Positions 8,547 to 15,280 of a stretch of 64,000 bases of DNA are shown in pieces; position 1 is the first letter of the stretch, and each line of letters opens with the position of its first letter. The DNA comes from CAXTEJ01 sp964243295 (lineage in GTDB: Bacteria > Actinomycetota > Actinomycetes > Actinomycetales > Angustibacteraceae). The stretch is taken from the NCBI GenBank assembly GCA_964243295.1, contig CAXTEJ010000008.1:27295-91294 (forward strand), given 5' to 3'. The translations under genes and the position numbers were made by a program. The notes under the pieces are model-generated. The model worked only from the letters and a program-made list of their open reading frames with translations, ran no database searches and had not been told where the DNA came from.

Positions 8547-8918
8547 ATGAGCGACTACAAGACCGTGACCGTGGCCAAGGGCAAGGGTGGCTGGGGCGGA
8601 CCCCTCACCATCACCCCCACGCCCGACAAGCCGCTGATCTACTCGGTCACCGGCGGCGGCATCCACCCGGTGGCGGCACGCATCGCCGAGCTGACCGGCG
8701 GTGAGGCGTTCGACGGCTTCAAGAGCTCGGCGCCGTTCGACAAGATCGCCGTGGCGGTCATCGACTGCGGCGGCACCGCCCGCATCGGGGTCTACCCGAT
8801 GAAGAAGGTGCTGACCGTCGACATCCACGCGACGTCGCCGGCCGGTCCGCTCGCGAGCTTCATCACCGAGCAGCTGTTCGTCTCCGGCGTGAAGCCGGAC
8901 GACGTGATCCCGTCGTGA
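8547..8918 (+). CDS. PTS glucitol/sorbitol-type IIB subunit (N-terminal half of SrlE, stand-alone)
   Basis: This 123-residue protein matches the IIB domain of SrlE: KGKGGWGGPLTITPT near the N-terminus, the phosphocysteine Cys74 in VIDCGGTARIGVYP, and ATSPAGPLASFITE then FVSGVKPDDV at the end. It would carry phosphate from IIA to the polyol at the IIC1/IIC2 channel. A GAAGGAGA ribosome-binding site precedes the ATG. Its stop overlaps the IIA start by 4 bp. The full domain is present, so it is not a truncated fragment. Confidence 0.92.
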   Translation: MSDYKTVTVAKGKGGWGGPLTITPTPDKPLIYSVTGGGIHPVAARIAELTGGEAFDGFKSSAPFDKIAVAVIDCGGTARIGVYPMKKVLTVDIHATSPAGPLASFITEQLFVSGVKPDDVIPS

Positions 8919-9358
8919 GCGGGACCGTGCCGGCCGCGACGGCGACCGGCGAGCGCACGGTGTACGCCACCACCATCACGGCCGTCGGCCCGATGGTGAC
9001 CGAGTTCGTGGCGGCGGGGGTGCTCGTGCTGTTCGGCGAGCAGGCCCCGAGCGAGCTGCACGAGTTCTCGGTGCTGCACCGCGTCGACCCCGCCGCCCAG
9101 CCGGACGGTGACGGCCCGCGGGCCGGTGACGTCGTCCGGCTCGGCGGGGTCGAGCTTCCCGTGCTCGCGGTCGGGTCGGTCGTCGCCGCCAACCTGCTGA
9201 ACCTCGGCCACCTCGACCTCAAGGCGGACGGGCGCACCGAGCCCGCGATGCCGGGCGACCTGTGCGTGCCCACCGGCTCGCTTCCGGTCGTCGAGGTCGG
9301 CCAGACCATCACGATCGTCCGCCCGGCCTCGGCCGAGCCGAAGGAGGGCACGCCATGA
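8915..9358 (+). CDS. srlB: PTS glucitol/sorbitol-type IIA subunit
   Basis: This 147-residue soluble protein matches SrlB/GutB (PTS_IIA_gut family): YATTITAVGPMVTEF, VLVLFGEQAPSELHEFSVLH, VLAVGSVVAANLLNLGHLDL. By alignment from memory with E. coli SrlB, the phosphohistidine should be His55. It starts at a GTG that overlaps the IIB stop by 4 bp and ends by overlapping the dehydrogenase start by 4 bp, so IIB, IIA and dehydrogenase are translationally coupled. Confidence 0.9.
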   Translation: MSGTVPAATATGERTVYATTITAVGPMVTEFVAAGVLVLFGEQAPSELHEFSVLHRVDPAAQPDGDGPRAGDVVRLGGVELPVLAVGSVVAANLLNLGHLDLKADGRTEPAMPGDLCVPTGSLPVVEVGQTITIVRPASAEPKEGTP

Positions 9359-10680
9359 GCTACCGGGATCGGTTGCAGGACAGGCAGTCCAGGCTAGGTC
9401 GACCCCTGCGTGTGGGTCTGGTCGGCGCCGGGCAGATGGGCCGCGGGTTCGCTGCCCAGCTCGGCCGGACGCCCGGCGTCCAGGTGTCGGCCATCGCCGA
9501 CGTCGCGCTCGACCGGGCTCGTGAGGCCCTGGCGGGGCTGGGCGCCGGGGAGGTGCAGGCGAGCGGCGCCGCCGCCCGCGCCCGGGCGGTCGAGGACGGC
9601 GGCGCGGTGGCCGTCGACGACGCGGCCGAGCTGGTCGAGCTGGCGATCGACGTCGTCGTCGAGGCGACCGGCGTCCCCGAGATCGGGGCGCAGGTGATCA
9701 TGTCGTCGCTGCTGGCCGGTCGCGACGTCGCGACGCTGAACGTCGAGTGCGACGTCACCGTGGGGGCGCTGCTGCACCGGCTGTCAGCCAGCACGGGCAA
9801 CGTCTACTCGGTGTGCCGCGGCGACGAGCCGGTCGAGACCAAGATCCTCGTCGACCACGCCCGTGACCTCGGCTTCGACGTCGTCTGCGCGGGCAAGGGC
9901 AAGAACAACCCGCTCGACCAGCGGGCCACCCCGGCCAGCCTGACCGCCGAGGCGACCGCCAAGGGCATGAACCCCAAGATGCTCTGCAGCTTCGTCGACG
10001 GCAGCAAGGCCATGATCGAGATGGCGGCGCTGGCCAACACCACGGGCCTCGGCGTCAGCACCCGCGGCATGCACGGTCCCGCGTCGACGGTGCCCGACCT
10101 GCACCGCACCTTCGCGCTGCAGGCCGACGGCGGCGTGCTCGAGCGCGGCGGCGTCGTCGACTACTGCACCGGCCCGGTGGCGCCGGGCGTGTTCGTCGTG
10201 ATCCGCACCGACGACGACTACGTCAACCACGAGATGAGCTACCTGAAGATGGGCGACGGCCCCTACTTCAGCCTCTACCGGCCCTACCACCTGGCCAGCA
10301 TCGAGGCACCGCTCACCGTCTACGAGATGGTGCTCGACCGGCGTCCGAGCATGGTCGCCGAGCACTGGACGGCGGAGGTCGGGGCCGTGGCCAAGCGCGA
10401 CCTCGCGCCGGGTGAGGCCATCGACGGCGTCGGCGGCTCGACCGTGGCCGGCCTGATCGACGCGGCCGCGGACTTCCGGCGCGACGGCCTGGTGCCGCTC
10501 GGCGTCCTGGCCGGTGCGCGGCTGGTCAAGCCGGTGCGCGAGGGGGCGCTGCTCACCACCGACGACGTCGAGCTCGACCAGTCGTCGACCATCGTGGCGC
10601 TGCGTCAGCTGCAGGACCGGCTGGTGACCAGCGACGCACCGACCGCCGCCACCATGCGACGGCTGCTCGGCGCGGCCTGA
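9355..10680 (+). CDS. COG4091-type NAD(P)-dependent dehydrogenase with C-terminal SAF domain
   Basis: This 441-residue protein has an N-terminal Rossmann fold (VGLVGAGQMGRGFAAQL) related to homoserine dehydrogenases, a central catalytic region (AGKGKNNPLDQRATP, MNPKMLCSFVDGSKAMIEMA), and a C-terminal SAF domain (VAKRDLAPGEAIDGVGG). COG4091 proteins are called homoserine dehydrogenase-like, but the operon context points to oxidation of the polyol phosphate made by the PTS, or of a product of it. True substrate and reaction are unknown to me. It is the last gene of the operon and overlaps the IIA gene by 4 bp. A strong hairpin follows. Confidence 0.82.
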   Translation: MSYRDRLQDRQSRLGRPLRVGLVGAGQMGRGFAAQLGRTPGVQVSAIADVALDRAREALAGLGAGEVQASGAAARARAVEDGGAVAVDDAAELVELAIDVVVEATGVPEIGAQVIMSSLLAGRDVATLNVECDVTVGALLHRLSASTGNVYSVCRGDEPVETKILVDHARDLGFDVVCAGKGKNNPLDQRATPASLTAEATAKGMNPKMLCSFVDGSKAMIEMAALANTTGLGVSTRGMHGPASTVPDLHRTFALQADGGVLERGGVVDYCTGPVAPGVFVVIRTDDDYVNHEMSYLKMGDGPYFSLYRPYHLASIEAPLTVYEMVLDRRPSMVAEHWTAEVGAVAKRDLAPGEAIDGVGGSTVAGLIDAAADFRRDGLVPLGVLAGARLVKPVREGALLTTDDVELDQSSTIVALRQLQDRLVTSDAPTAATMRRLLGAA

Positions 10681-10688
10681 GCCGCCAT

Positions 10689-10721
10689 CCTGCCCGCGCC
10701 GGCCAGGTCGGCGCGGGCAGG
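10689..10721. terminator. Hairpin terminator after the polyol PTS operon
   Basis: A perfect 12-bp stem (CCTGCCCGCGCC paired with GGCGCGGGCAGG) with a 9-base loop begins 8 bp after the dehydrogenase stop. There is no T-run, as expected for actinobacterial terminators. It marks the end of the PTS operon before ispD. Confidence 0.7.
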
Positions 10722-10771
10722 GCGCACCCGGCGTGAGGAGGAGCGGTGCCACGATCGAGTAGCGTCCCGGT

Positions 10772-11530
10772 GTGCCTGCCCGACCTCCCCGACGTCGTGC
10801 CGGCGGACCGGGGCGCGCGCCCGGCGGCACGGCGCTCGTGCTGCTCGCTGCCGGCGCCGGCACCCGTGTCGGGCGTGAGACCAACAAGGTCTTCCTCCCG
10901 CTCGCGGGCCGGCGGGTGCTCACCTGGTCGCTCGACACCACCGAGCGGCTGCCTGGCCTCCTCACCACCGTGGTGGTGCTGCAGGACCACGACCGTGAGC
11001 ACCTGGACGCCGTCCTGCACCGCGAGGCCCCCGGCCGGGCCGTCGAGGTGGTGCTCGGCGGCGCGACCCGGCACGCCTCCGAGCTCGCCGCCCTGCGGCT
11101 GCTCCAGCCGCGCATCGCGTCCGGCGAGCTCGACCTCGTCATGATCCACGACGCTGCTCGCCCGCTGGCCTCCGCCCGGCTGTTCGCGGCCGTGGCGGAC
11201 GCCGCCCGCACCCACGGCGGCGCGCTGCCGGTGCTCGACACCGACGGACTGGTCTACGAGGACGGCGCCCCGGTCGCCGAGCGGCTGGTCGCGGCGCAGA
11301 CGCCGCAGGCGTTCTCGGCCGTCCCGCTGCTCGCGGCCTACGAGGCGGCCGCCCGCGACGGCTTCGTCGGCAGCGACACCGCCTCCTGCGTCGAGGCCTA
11401 TCCTGATCTCACCAGCGGCGTCGTGGTGCGCGGGGTGCCCGGTGAGCCGCGCAACGTCAAGATCACCTTCCCTGAGGACCTGTTCGTCGTCGAGCGCCTG
11501 CTGGCCGATGCCGGATGGAGGATCCCGTGA
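10772..11530 (+). CDS. ispD: 2-C-methyl-D-erythritol 4-phosphate cytidylyltransferase
   Basis: IspD joins CTP and methylerythritol 4-phosphate in the non-mevalonate isoprenoid pathway. The 252-residue protein has the nucleotide loop LLAAGAGTRVGRETNKVFLPL, a GGATRHASE motif, HDAARPL, TPQAF, GSDTASCVE and RNVKITFPEDL, all expected for an active IspD-fold cytidylyltransferase. The first ~20 residues after the GTG at 10772 are Pro/Arg-rich and may not be translated; a later start is possible. The 3' end overlaps a small zinc-ribbon gene. A related polyol-phosphate cytidylyltransferase (TarI/IspD-like) cannot be excluded, given the polyol genes upstream. Confidence 0.82.
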   Translation: MPARPPRRRAGGPGRAPGGTALVLLAAGAGTRVGRETNKVFLPLAGRRVLTWSLDTTERLPGLLTTVVVLQDHDREHLDAVLHREAPGRAVEVVLGGATRHASELAALRLLQPRIASGELDLVMIHDAARPLASARLFAAVADAARTHGGALPVLDTDGLVYEDGAPVAERLVAAQTPQAFSAVPLLAAYEAAARDGFVGSDTASCVEAYPDLTSGVVVRGVPGEPRNVKITFPEDLFVVERLLADAGWRIP

Positions 11531-11835
11531 GCTCCGAGCACGCGGTGCTGACCTGCAGCGCCTGCGGCGTGCAGGCCGACCACGAGCTGCGCTACACCGG
11601 GCGGCTGCTGCACTCGACCCGCTGCACGGAGTGCGGGCACGTCGTCCGGCACGACGAGCGCGACCTCTACGTGGCCTACCTGCGCGACCTCGAGCACCGT
11701 CTCGCCAGCAAGCCGCGCCGGCTCGCGCGCGCCGCCGCCCGCGACCCGCACGCGTTCGTGCGCGGCCTGCCCGGTGCCGTCGTCCGGCAGCCGGTGAAGC
11801 TCGCCACCGAGCTGTGGACGCTCGTGCGTCGCTGA
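11527..11835 (+). CDS. Small zinc-ribbon protein, function unknown
   Basis: This ~102-residue protein begins with a zinc-ribbon: CSACG and, about 20 residues later, CTECGH give four cysteines in two CxxC knuckles. A basic Arg/Ala-rich C-terminal part follows. The GTG at 11527 is the best start: GGAGG at 11516-11520 sits 6 bases upstream, and the GTG overlaps the ispD stop by 4 bp. An ATG at 11515 would place the ribosome-binding site inside the gene. I do not recognise a function; DNA, RNA or protein binding is possible. Confidence 0.7.
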   Translation: MSSEHAVLTCSACGVQADHELRYTGRLLHSTRCTECGHVVRHDERDLYVAYLRDLEHRLASKPRRLARAAARDPHAFVRGLPGAVVRQPVKLATELWTLVRR

Positions 11836-11836
11836 C

Positions 11837-12553
11837 CTAGCGACCGGCCCGGACGTCGGCGAACGACTCGAGCACGCCGACCTCGGCCGCGTCGGCGATC
11901 CGGCGGGCCAGGCTCGGCGCCGCGACCCACCGCACCGGCGCACCGGCCGCCAGCGCGAGGTCGAGCACGTCCCCGGGCTCGACGCAGCCGGCGAGCGCAC
12001 CACCCGCCAGCAGCCGGCGCAGCAGCCGCACCGGGATCGCGAGCGGCGAGGCGAGGGCACGCAGGGCGTCGCGGTCGATGGTGGCGCGCACGGCTCCGTC
12101 GTCGAGCGACTTGACCGTGTCGGTGACCGGGCGGGCGGCCGCGTGCAGCGCCTCCGGCTCGGCCTGCGCACGCTGCAGCACCTCGTGCAGGCAGGACGCC
12201 GGCACCAGCGGGCAGCGCGGGTCGTGCAGCAGCACGACGCCCACCTCGTGCCCGGCAGCGGGACCGGTGACCTTCGGCAGCTGGTCGAGCGCCTGCACGA
12301 GCGTGGGCCCGACGCCGGGCGCGATGCCCGCGACCCGGGCCCAGGGGATGCCCGCCCGGCCGAGCGCGGTGCGGACGCCGTCCGCGCGGTCAGGGGTCGT
12401 CGTGACGAGCACCCGGGCGCCGGGCAGCGCCGCGAGCGCCCGGGCGGCGTGGACGTAGAGCGGCTCGCCGTTCAGCAGCGTCGACGACAGCGGCTCGGCG
12501 TCGCAGCGCCCGCGTGCCTCCAGCACGGGCACAACCGCGGCGCGCAGGCTCAT
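11837..12553 (-). CDS. Degenerate IspD-like nucleotidyltransferase paralogue
   Basis: This 238-residue protein keeps the length and several landmarks of the IspD fold (VLLHDPRCPLVPASCLHEVL resembles the HDAARPLV region, followed by AAARPVTDTVKSL), but the N-terminal nucleotide-binding loop is lost: where IspD has AAGxGxRxG there is VPVLEARGRCDAEPLSS. It probably no longer binds CTP in the usual way. In many actinobacteria ispD lies next to carD, and this gene sits two genes from carD on the same strand, while a canonical ispD lies convergently next to it at 10772. It may be a decayed original copy or a protein with a new role. Confidence 0.6.
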   Translation of the reverse strand: MSLRAAVVPVLEARGRCDAEPLSSTLLNGEPLYVHAARALAALPGARVLVTTTPDRADGVRTALGRAGIPWARVAGIAPGVGPTLVQALDQLPKVTGPAAGHEVGVVLLHDPRCPLVPASCLHEVLQRAQAEPEALHAAARPVTDTVKSLDDGAVRATIDRDALRALASPLAIPVRLLRRLLAGGALAGCVEPGDVLDLALAAGAPVRWVAAPSLARRIADAAEVGVLESFADVRAGR

Positions 12554-12650
12554 GCCGCCACCCTAGGACGCCGGGCCTGGACGCCCGTGGGCGCGCCGGT
12601 CAGCCGGCTGTCGCACCGTGCTGTCGCTGGGCCCTGCCACCATCGCGGAC

Positions 12651-13031
12651 ATGACGGACGCGAGCACACTGGTACGGACGATGTACGAGCGGTTCCAGGC
12701 GCGCGACTGGGCCCGCGCCGGCGAGGTGCTGCACCCGGAGGCGAGCCTGCGACTGCCGGCCACCGTGGAGCTGATTCAGGGCCGCGCGGCGATCCTGGCA
12801 TTCATGGAGCGCTACCCCGAGCCGTGGGGCGACCTCGCGGTGCTGCAGGTGGTCGGGTCGGACGCGTCCGCGGACGCCGGGGCGGGCGTCGCCGTCGCTG
12901 CGGAGGTCGAGGTCGTCGCGCCAGGGGCCACCTTCGGCTGCGCGGGGTTCTGGCAGGTCCGCGACGGCCTGCTGCTGCAAGGGGTGGAGTACTGGGTCAC
13001 CGTCGGCGGCGACCAGCCGCCCGAGCGCTGA
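12651..13031 (+). CDS. SnoaL-like / NTF2-fold small protein
   Basis: This 126-residue protein looks like the NTF2-like SnoaL fold: an N-terminal helix TLVRTMYERFQARDW, LHPEASLRLPATVELIQGRAAILAFM, then beta strands ending in LLQGVEYWVTVGG. Such proteins are polyketide cyclases, isomerases or limonene-epoxide-hydrolase relatives; the reaction cannot be told. The ATG at 12651 has a CACCAT hexamer 7 bases upstream and no ribosome-binding site, so a leaderless message is possible. It is divergent from the degenerate ispD-like gene and convergent with carD. Confidence 0.65.
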   Translation: MTDASTLVRTMYERFQARDWARAGEVLHPEASLRLPATVELIQGRAAILAFMERYPEPWGDLAVLQVVGSDASADAGAGVAVAAEVEVVAPGATFGCAGFWQVRDGLLLQGVEYWVTVGGDQPPER

Positions 13032-13058
13032 CTGCGGCGTACTGCTCCGGACGCAGAG

Positions 13059-13089
13059 CGGCCCGGCACCCCGTGGGGGCGCCGGGCCG
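13059..13089. terminator. Bidirectional hairpin between the SnoaL-like gene and carD
   Basis: CGGCCCGGC at 13059-13067 pairs with GCCGGGCCG at 13081-13089, and the loop itself contains a CCCC/GGGG inner stem. It lies in the 64-bp gap between two convergent genes, so it can end both transcripts. Confidence 0.7.
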
Positions 13090-13095
13090 GACGGC

Positions 13096-13578
13096 TCAGG
13101 AGGCGAGGACCTCGTCGAGGATGGCCTCGGCCTTGTCCTCGGTCGTGGTCTCGGCCAGCGCGAGCTCGCTCACGAGGATCTGGCGGGCCTTGGCGAGCAT
13201 GCGCTTCTCGCCGGCCGACAGGCCACGACCCTTCTCACGACGCCACAGGTCGCGGACGACCTCGGCCACCTTGATGACGTCGCCGGAGGCGAGCTTCTCG
13301 AGGTTGGCCTTGTAGCGGCGCGACCAGTTGGTCGGCTCCTCGGTGTGCGGGGCGCGCAGCACCTCGAAGACCCGGTCGAGACCCTCCTGGCCGACGACGT
13401 CACGGACGCCCACCAGGTCGCAGTTCTCGGCGGGCACCTCGATGGTCAGGTCGCCCTGAGCCACCTTCAGCACCAGGTAGATCTTGTCAACACCCTTGAT
13501 GGTGCGGGTCTTCATCTGCTCGATCAGGGCCGCACCGTGGTGCGGGTACACGACCGTCTCGCCGACCTTGAAAACCAT
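13096..13578 (-). CDS. carD: CarD-family RNA polymerase-binding transcription regulator
   Basis: CarD binds the RNA polymerase beta subunit and stabilises open promoter complexes, especially at rRNA and housekeeping promoters; it is essential in mycobacteria. The 160-residue protein has the N-terminal RNAP-interaction domain (MVFKVGETVVYPHHGAA) and the helical C-terminal DNA-binding domain (WSRRYKANLEKLASGD, VVRDLWRREKGRGLSAGEKRML). The ATG is preceded by an AAAGGGG ribosome-binding site. Confidence 0.96.
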   Translation of the reverse strand: MVFKVGETVVYPHHGAALIEQMKTRTIKGVDKIYLVLKVAQGDLTIEVPAENCDLVGVRDVVGQEGLDRVFEVLRAPHTEEPTNWSRRYKANLEKLASGDVIKVAEVVRDLWRREKGRGLSAGEKRMLAKARQILVSELALAETTTEDKAEAILDEVLAS

Positions 13579-13605
13579 GTGGAGGTATCCCCTTTCCGAC
13601 CACCT

Positions 13606-13635
13606 ACTTTAGCACGCAGTGCTCGCGTCGCAGAA
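13606..13635 (-). promoter_or_regulatory. carD promoter candidate
   Basis: On the minus strand a good -10 hexamer TAAAGT (13611-13606) lies 18 bp after a weak -35-like TTCTGC (13635-13630). Transcription would start near 13599, giving a leader of about 20 bases that contains the ribosome-binding site. The rest of the 13579-13838 gap includes a TTGACA hexamer (13689-13694) and TACTGT near 13752 that may serve the divergent lipoprotein gene. Confidence 0.45.
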
Positions 13636-13838
13636 GGGTCACGGTGGCGTTTGTGCAGGTCAGCGGCATGAGACCGCTCGATGAGGGCTTGACAGGAACG
13701 GTGAGCGCGTGCTTTGAGGCGCCTGCGGTGGGGCGCCGGGGGCGTCGCCGCTACTGTTTCCCCAACGGCGCACCGGCGTCGACCACCCGATCGGCGCACC
13801 GGCGCCGAGCGACGTCAGCACGAGGAGGCAGCGCGCCC

Positions 13839-14540
13839 GTGAAGCGCCCCACCCGCCGAGTCCTCACCCGGCTCGCCCTGGTCGTCGCCGTGCCGGTCCT
13901 GGCCGGCTGCGGGCTGTCACCCTCCGGCACCGCCCAGCCCTACGACCCCTCGGACGGCATCAGCTCGCGGGTCGGCACCGTCGACGTCCGCAACCTGCTG
14001 GTCGTGGGCTCGGCCGCCGACGCGCCGGGGGTCGTCTCGGGTGCGCTGCTCAACGAGGCGACCGAGCCGGTCACGGTCACGGTGGGTCTGGAGGGTGCCG
14101 CCGGCACGCAGGTCGAGGTGCCCGCGCAGGGCAGCGTGCTGCTGGGCTCGCAGACTGGTGAGCCGTCGGCCAGCCCGGGGCTGCGCGAGGCCGTGGCGGC
14201 GATCGTGCAGATCGAGTCGCTGCCGCAGCCTCCCGGCGCGAGCGTCACCGTCACCCTCAGCACCCCGGATGGTGGCAGCACGAACGTCCTGGTCCCCGTG
14301 CTCGCCGCCACCCTGGAGTACGCCAGCATCACCCCCACCGGCGGCTCGCCCACCACGACACCGACGAGCACGCCGACGTCCGATGAAGGCTCCGCCACCA
14401 CCGAGCCGTCCATCTCGGTGACCGGCACGCCCGGCGAGACCGCCGAGCCGCCGACGAGCACGACCACGCGCCCGGCCACGCCGACGTCCGCCCCCGAGGG
14501 CACCGCCAGCGCCGACCCGAACGTCACCGCGACCCAGTAG
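13839..14540 (+). CDS. Putative lipoprotein with Thr/Pro-rich tail, function unknown
   Basis: This 233-residue protein starts with a lipoprotein signal: basic VKRPTRR, a hydrophobic stretch, and the lipobox LAGC with the predicted lipidated Cys24. The middle (VGTVDVRNLLVV, GVVSGALLNEATEPVTVTVG, VEVPAQGSVLLGS) resembles a secreted beta-sandwich domain seen in actinobacterial lipoproteins of unknown role. The last ~70 residues are a Thr/Pro/Ser/Glu linker, perhaps spanning the wall. The GTG at 13839 is chosen because it opens the signal peptide and has a GAGGAGG ribosome-binding site. It lies tail to tail with regX3. Confidence 0.78.
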   Translation: MKRPTRRVLTRLALVVAVPVLAGCGLSPSGTAQPYDPSDGISSRVGTVDVRNLLVVGSAADAPGVVSGALLNEATEPVTVTVGLEGAAGTQVEVPAQGSVLLGSQTGEPSASPGLREAVAAIVQIESLPQPPGASVTVTLSTPDGGSTNVLVPVLAATLEYASITPTGGSPTTTPTSTPTSDEGSATTEPSISVTGTPGETAEPPTSTTTRPATPTSAPEGTASADPNVTATQ

Positions 14541-14541
14541 C

Positions 14542-14593
14542 CCGCACGCACGAGGGGGACCACCCAGCCGGGTGGTCCCCCTCGTGCGTGCGG
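14542..14593. terminator. 24-bp perfect inverted repeat, bidirectional terminator
   Basis: A perfect 24-bp stem with an AGCC loop (14566-14569) occupies the whole 56-bp gap between the convergent lipoprotein and regX3 genes. It is the longest perfect hairpin I saw in the window and must fold strongly in both transcripts. Confidence 0.85.
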
Positions 14594-14596
14594 CGG

Positions 14597-15280
14597 TCAG
14601 GCCTCGAGCTTGTAACCCAGCCCGCGGACGGTCACCAGCAGCGTCGGGTTGGCCGGGTCGGGCTCGATCTTGGCGCGCAGCCGCTTGACGTGGACGTCGA
14701 GGGTCTTGGTGTCGCCGACGTAGTCGCTGCCCCACACCCGGTCGATCAGCTGCATGCGGGTCAGCACCCGGCCGGTGTTGCGCAGCAGCAGCTCGAGCAG
14801 CTCGAACTCCTTGAGCGGCAGCGGCACGTGCTCGCCGCCCACGGTGACGACGTGGCGGTCGACGTCCATGCGCACGACCCCGGCCTCCAGCGTGGCCGGC
14901 AGCAGGTCGCGCTCGTGGTCGGTGCCGCGACGCAGCACCGCCTTGATGCGGGCGAGCAGCTCGCGGCTGGAGTACGGCTTGGTGACGTAGTCGTCGGCAC
15001 CCATCTCCAGGCCGACCACCTTGTCGATCTCGCCGTCCTTGGCGGTCAGCATGATGACCGGCACCGAGCTGCGCAGCCGCAGCTGGCGGCACACCTCGGT
15101 GCCGGACAGCTGAGGCAGCATCAGGTCGAGCAGCACCAGGTCGGCGCCCCCGCGGTCGAACTCCTCCAGCGCCGCGGGGCCGGTCGCCGCGACGGCGACC
15201 TCGTACCCCTCCTTGCGCAGCAGGTAGGTCAGCGGGTCGCTGAAGGACTCCTCGTCCTCGACCATCAGGATGCGGGTCAT
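14597..15280 (-). CDS. regX3: OmpR-family response regulator RegX3 (phosphate response)
   Basis: This 227-residue regulator has a receiver domain with the acidic pair in VEDE, phospho-Asp52 in LVLLDLMLP and Lys101 in TKP, then a winged-helix DNA-binding domain (PLKEFELLELLLRNTGRVLTR, TLDVHVKRLRAKIE, VRGLGYKLE). RegX3/PhoP proteins activate phosphate-starvation genes by binding 11-bp direct repeats of the GTTCACC type, and such repeats occur here before phoU/senX3 and pstS. The gene overlaps the upstream kinase gene by 4 bp. Confidence 0.94.
   Translation of the reverse strand: MTRILMVEDEESFSDPLTYLLRKEGYEVAVAATGPAALEEFDRGGADLVLLDLMLPQLSGTEVCRQLRLRSSVPVIMLTAKDGEIDKVVGLEMGADDYVTKPYSSRELLARIKAVLRRGTDHERDLLPATLEAGVVRMDVDRHVVTVGGEHVPLPLKEFELLELLLRNTGRVLTRMQLIDRVWGSDYVGDTKTLDVHVKRLRAKIEPDPANPTLLVTVRGLGYKLEA

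Noticed and set aside
10772..11530. TarI-type ribitol-phosphate cytidylyltransferase
   Set aside because: The motifs fit IspD at least as well, a terminator separates it from the polyol operon, and no teichoic-acid gene is adjacent; it remains a minor alternative.
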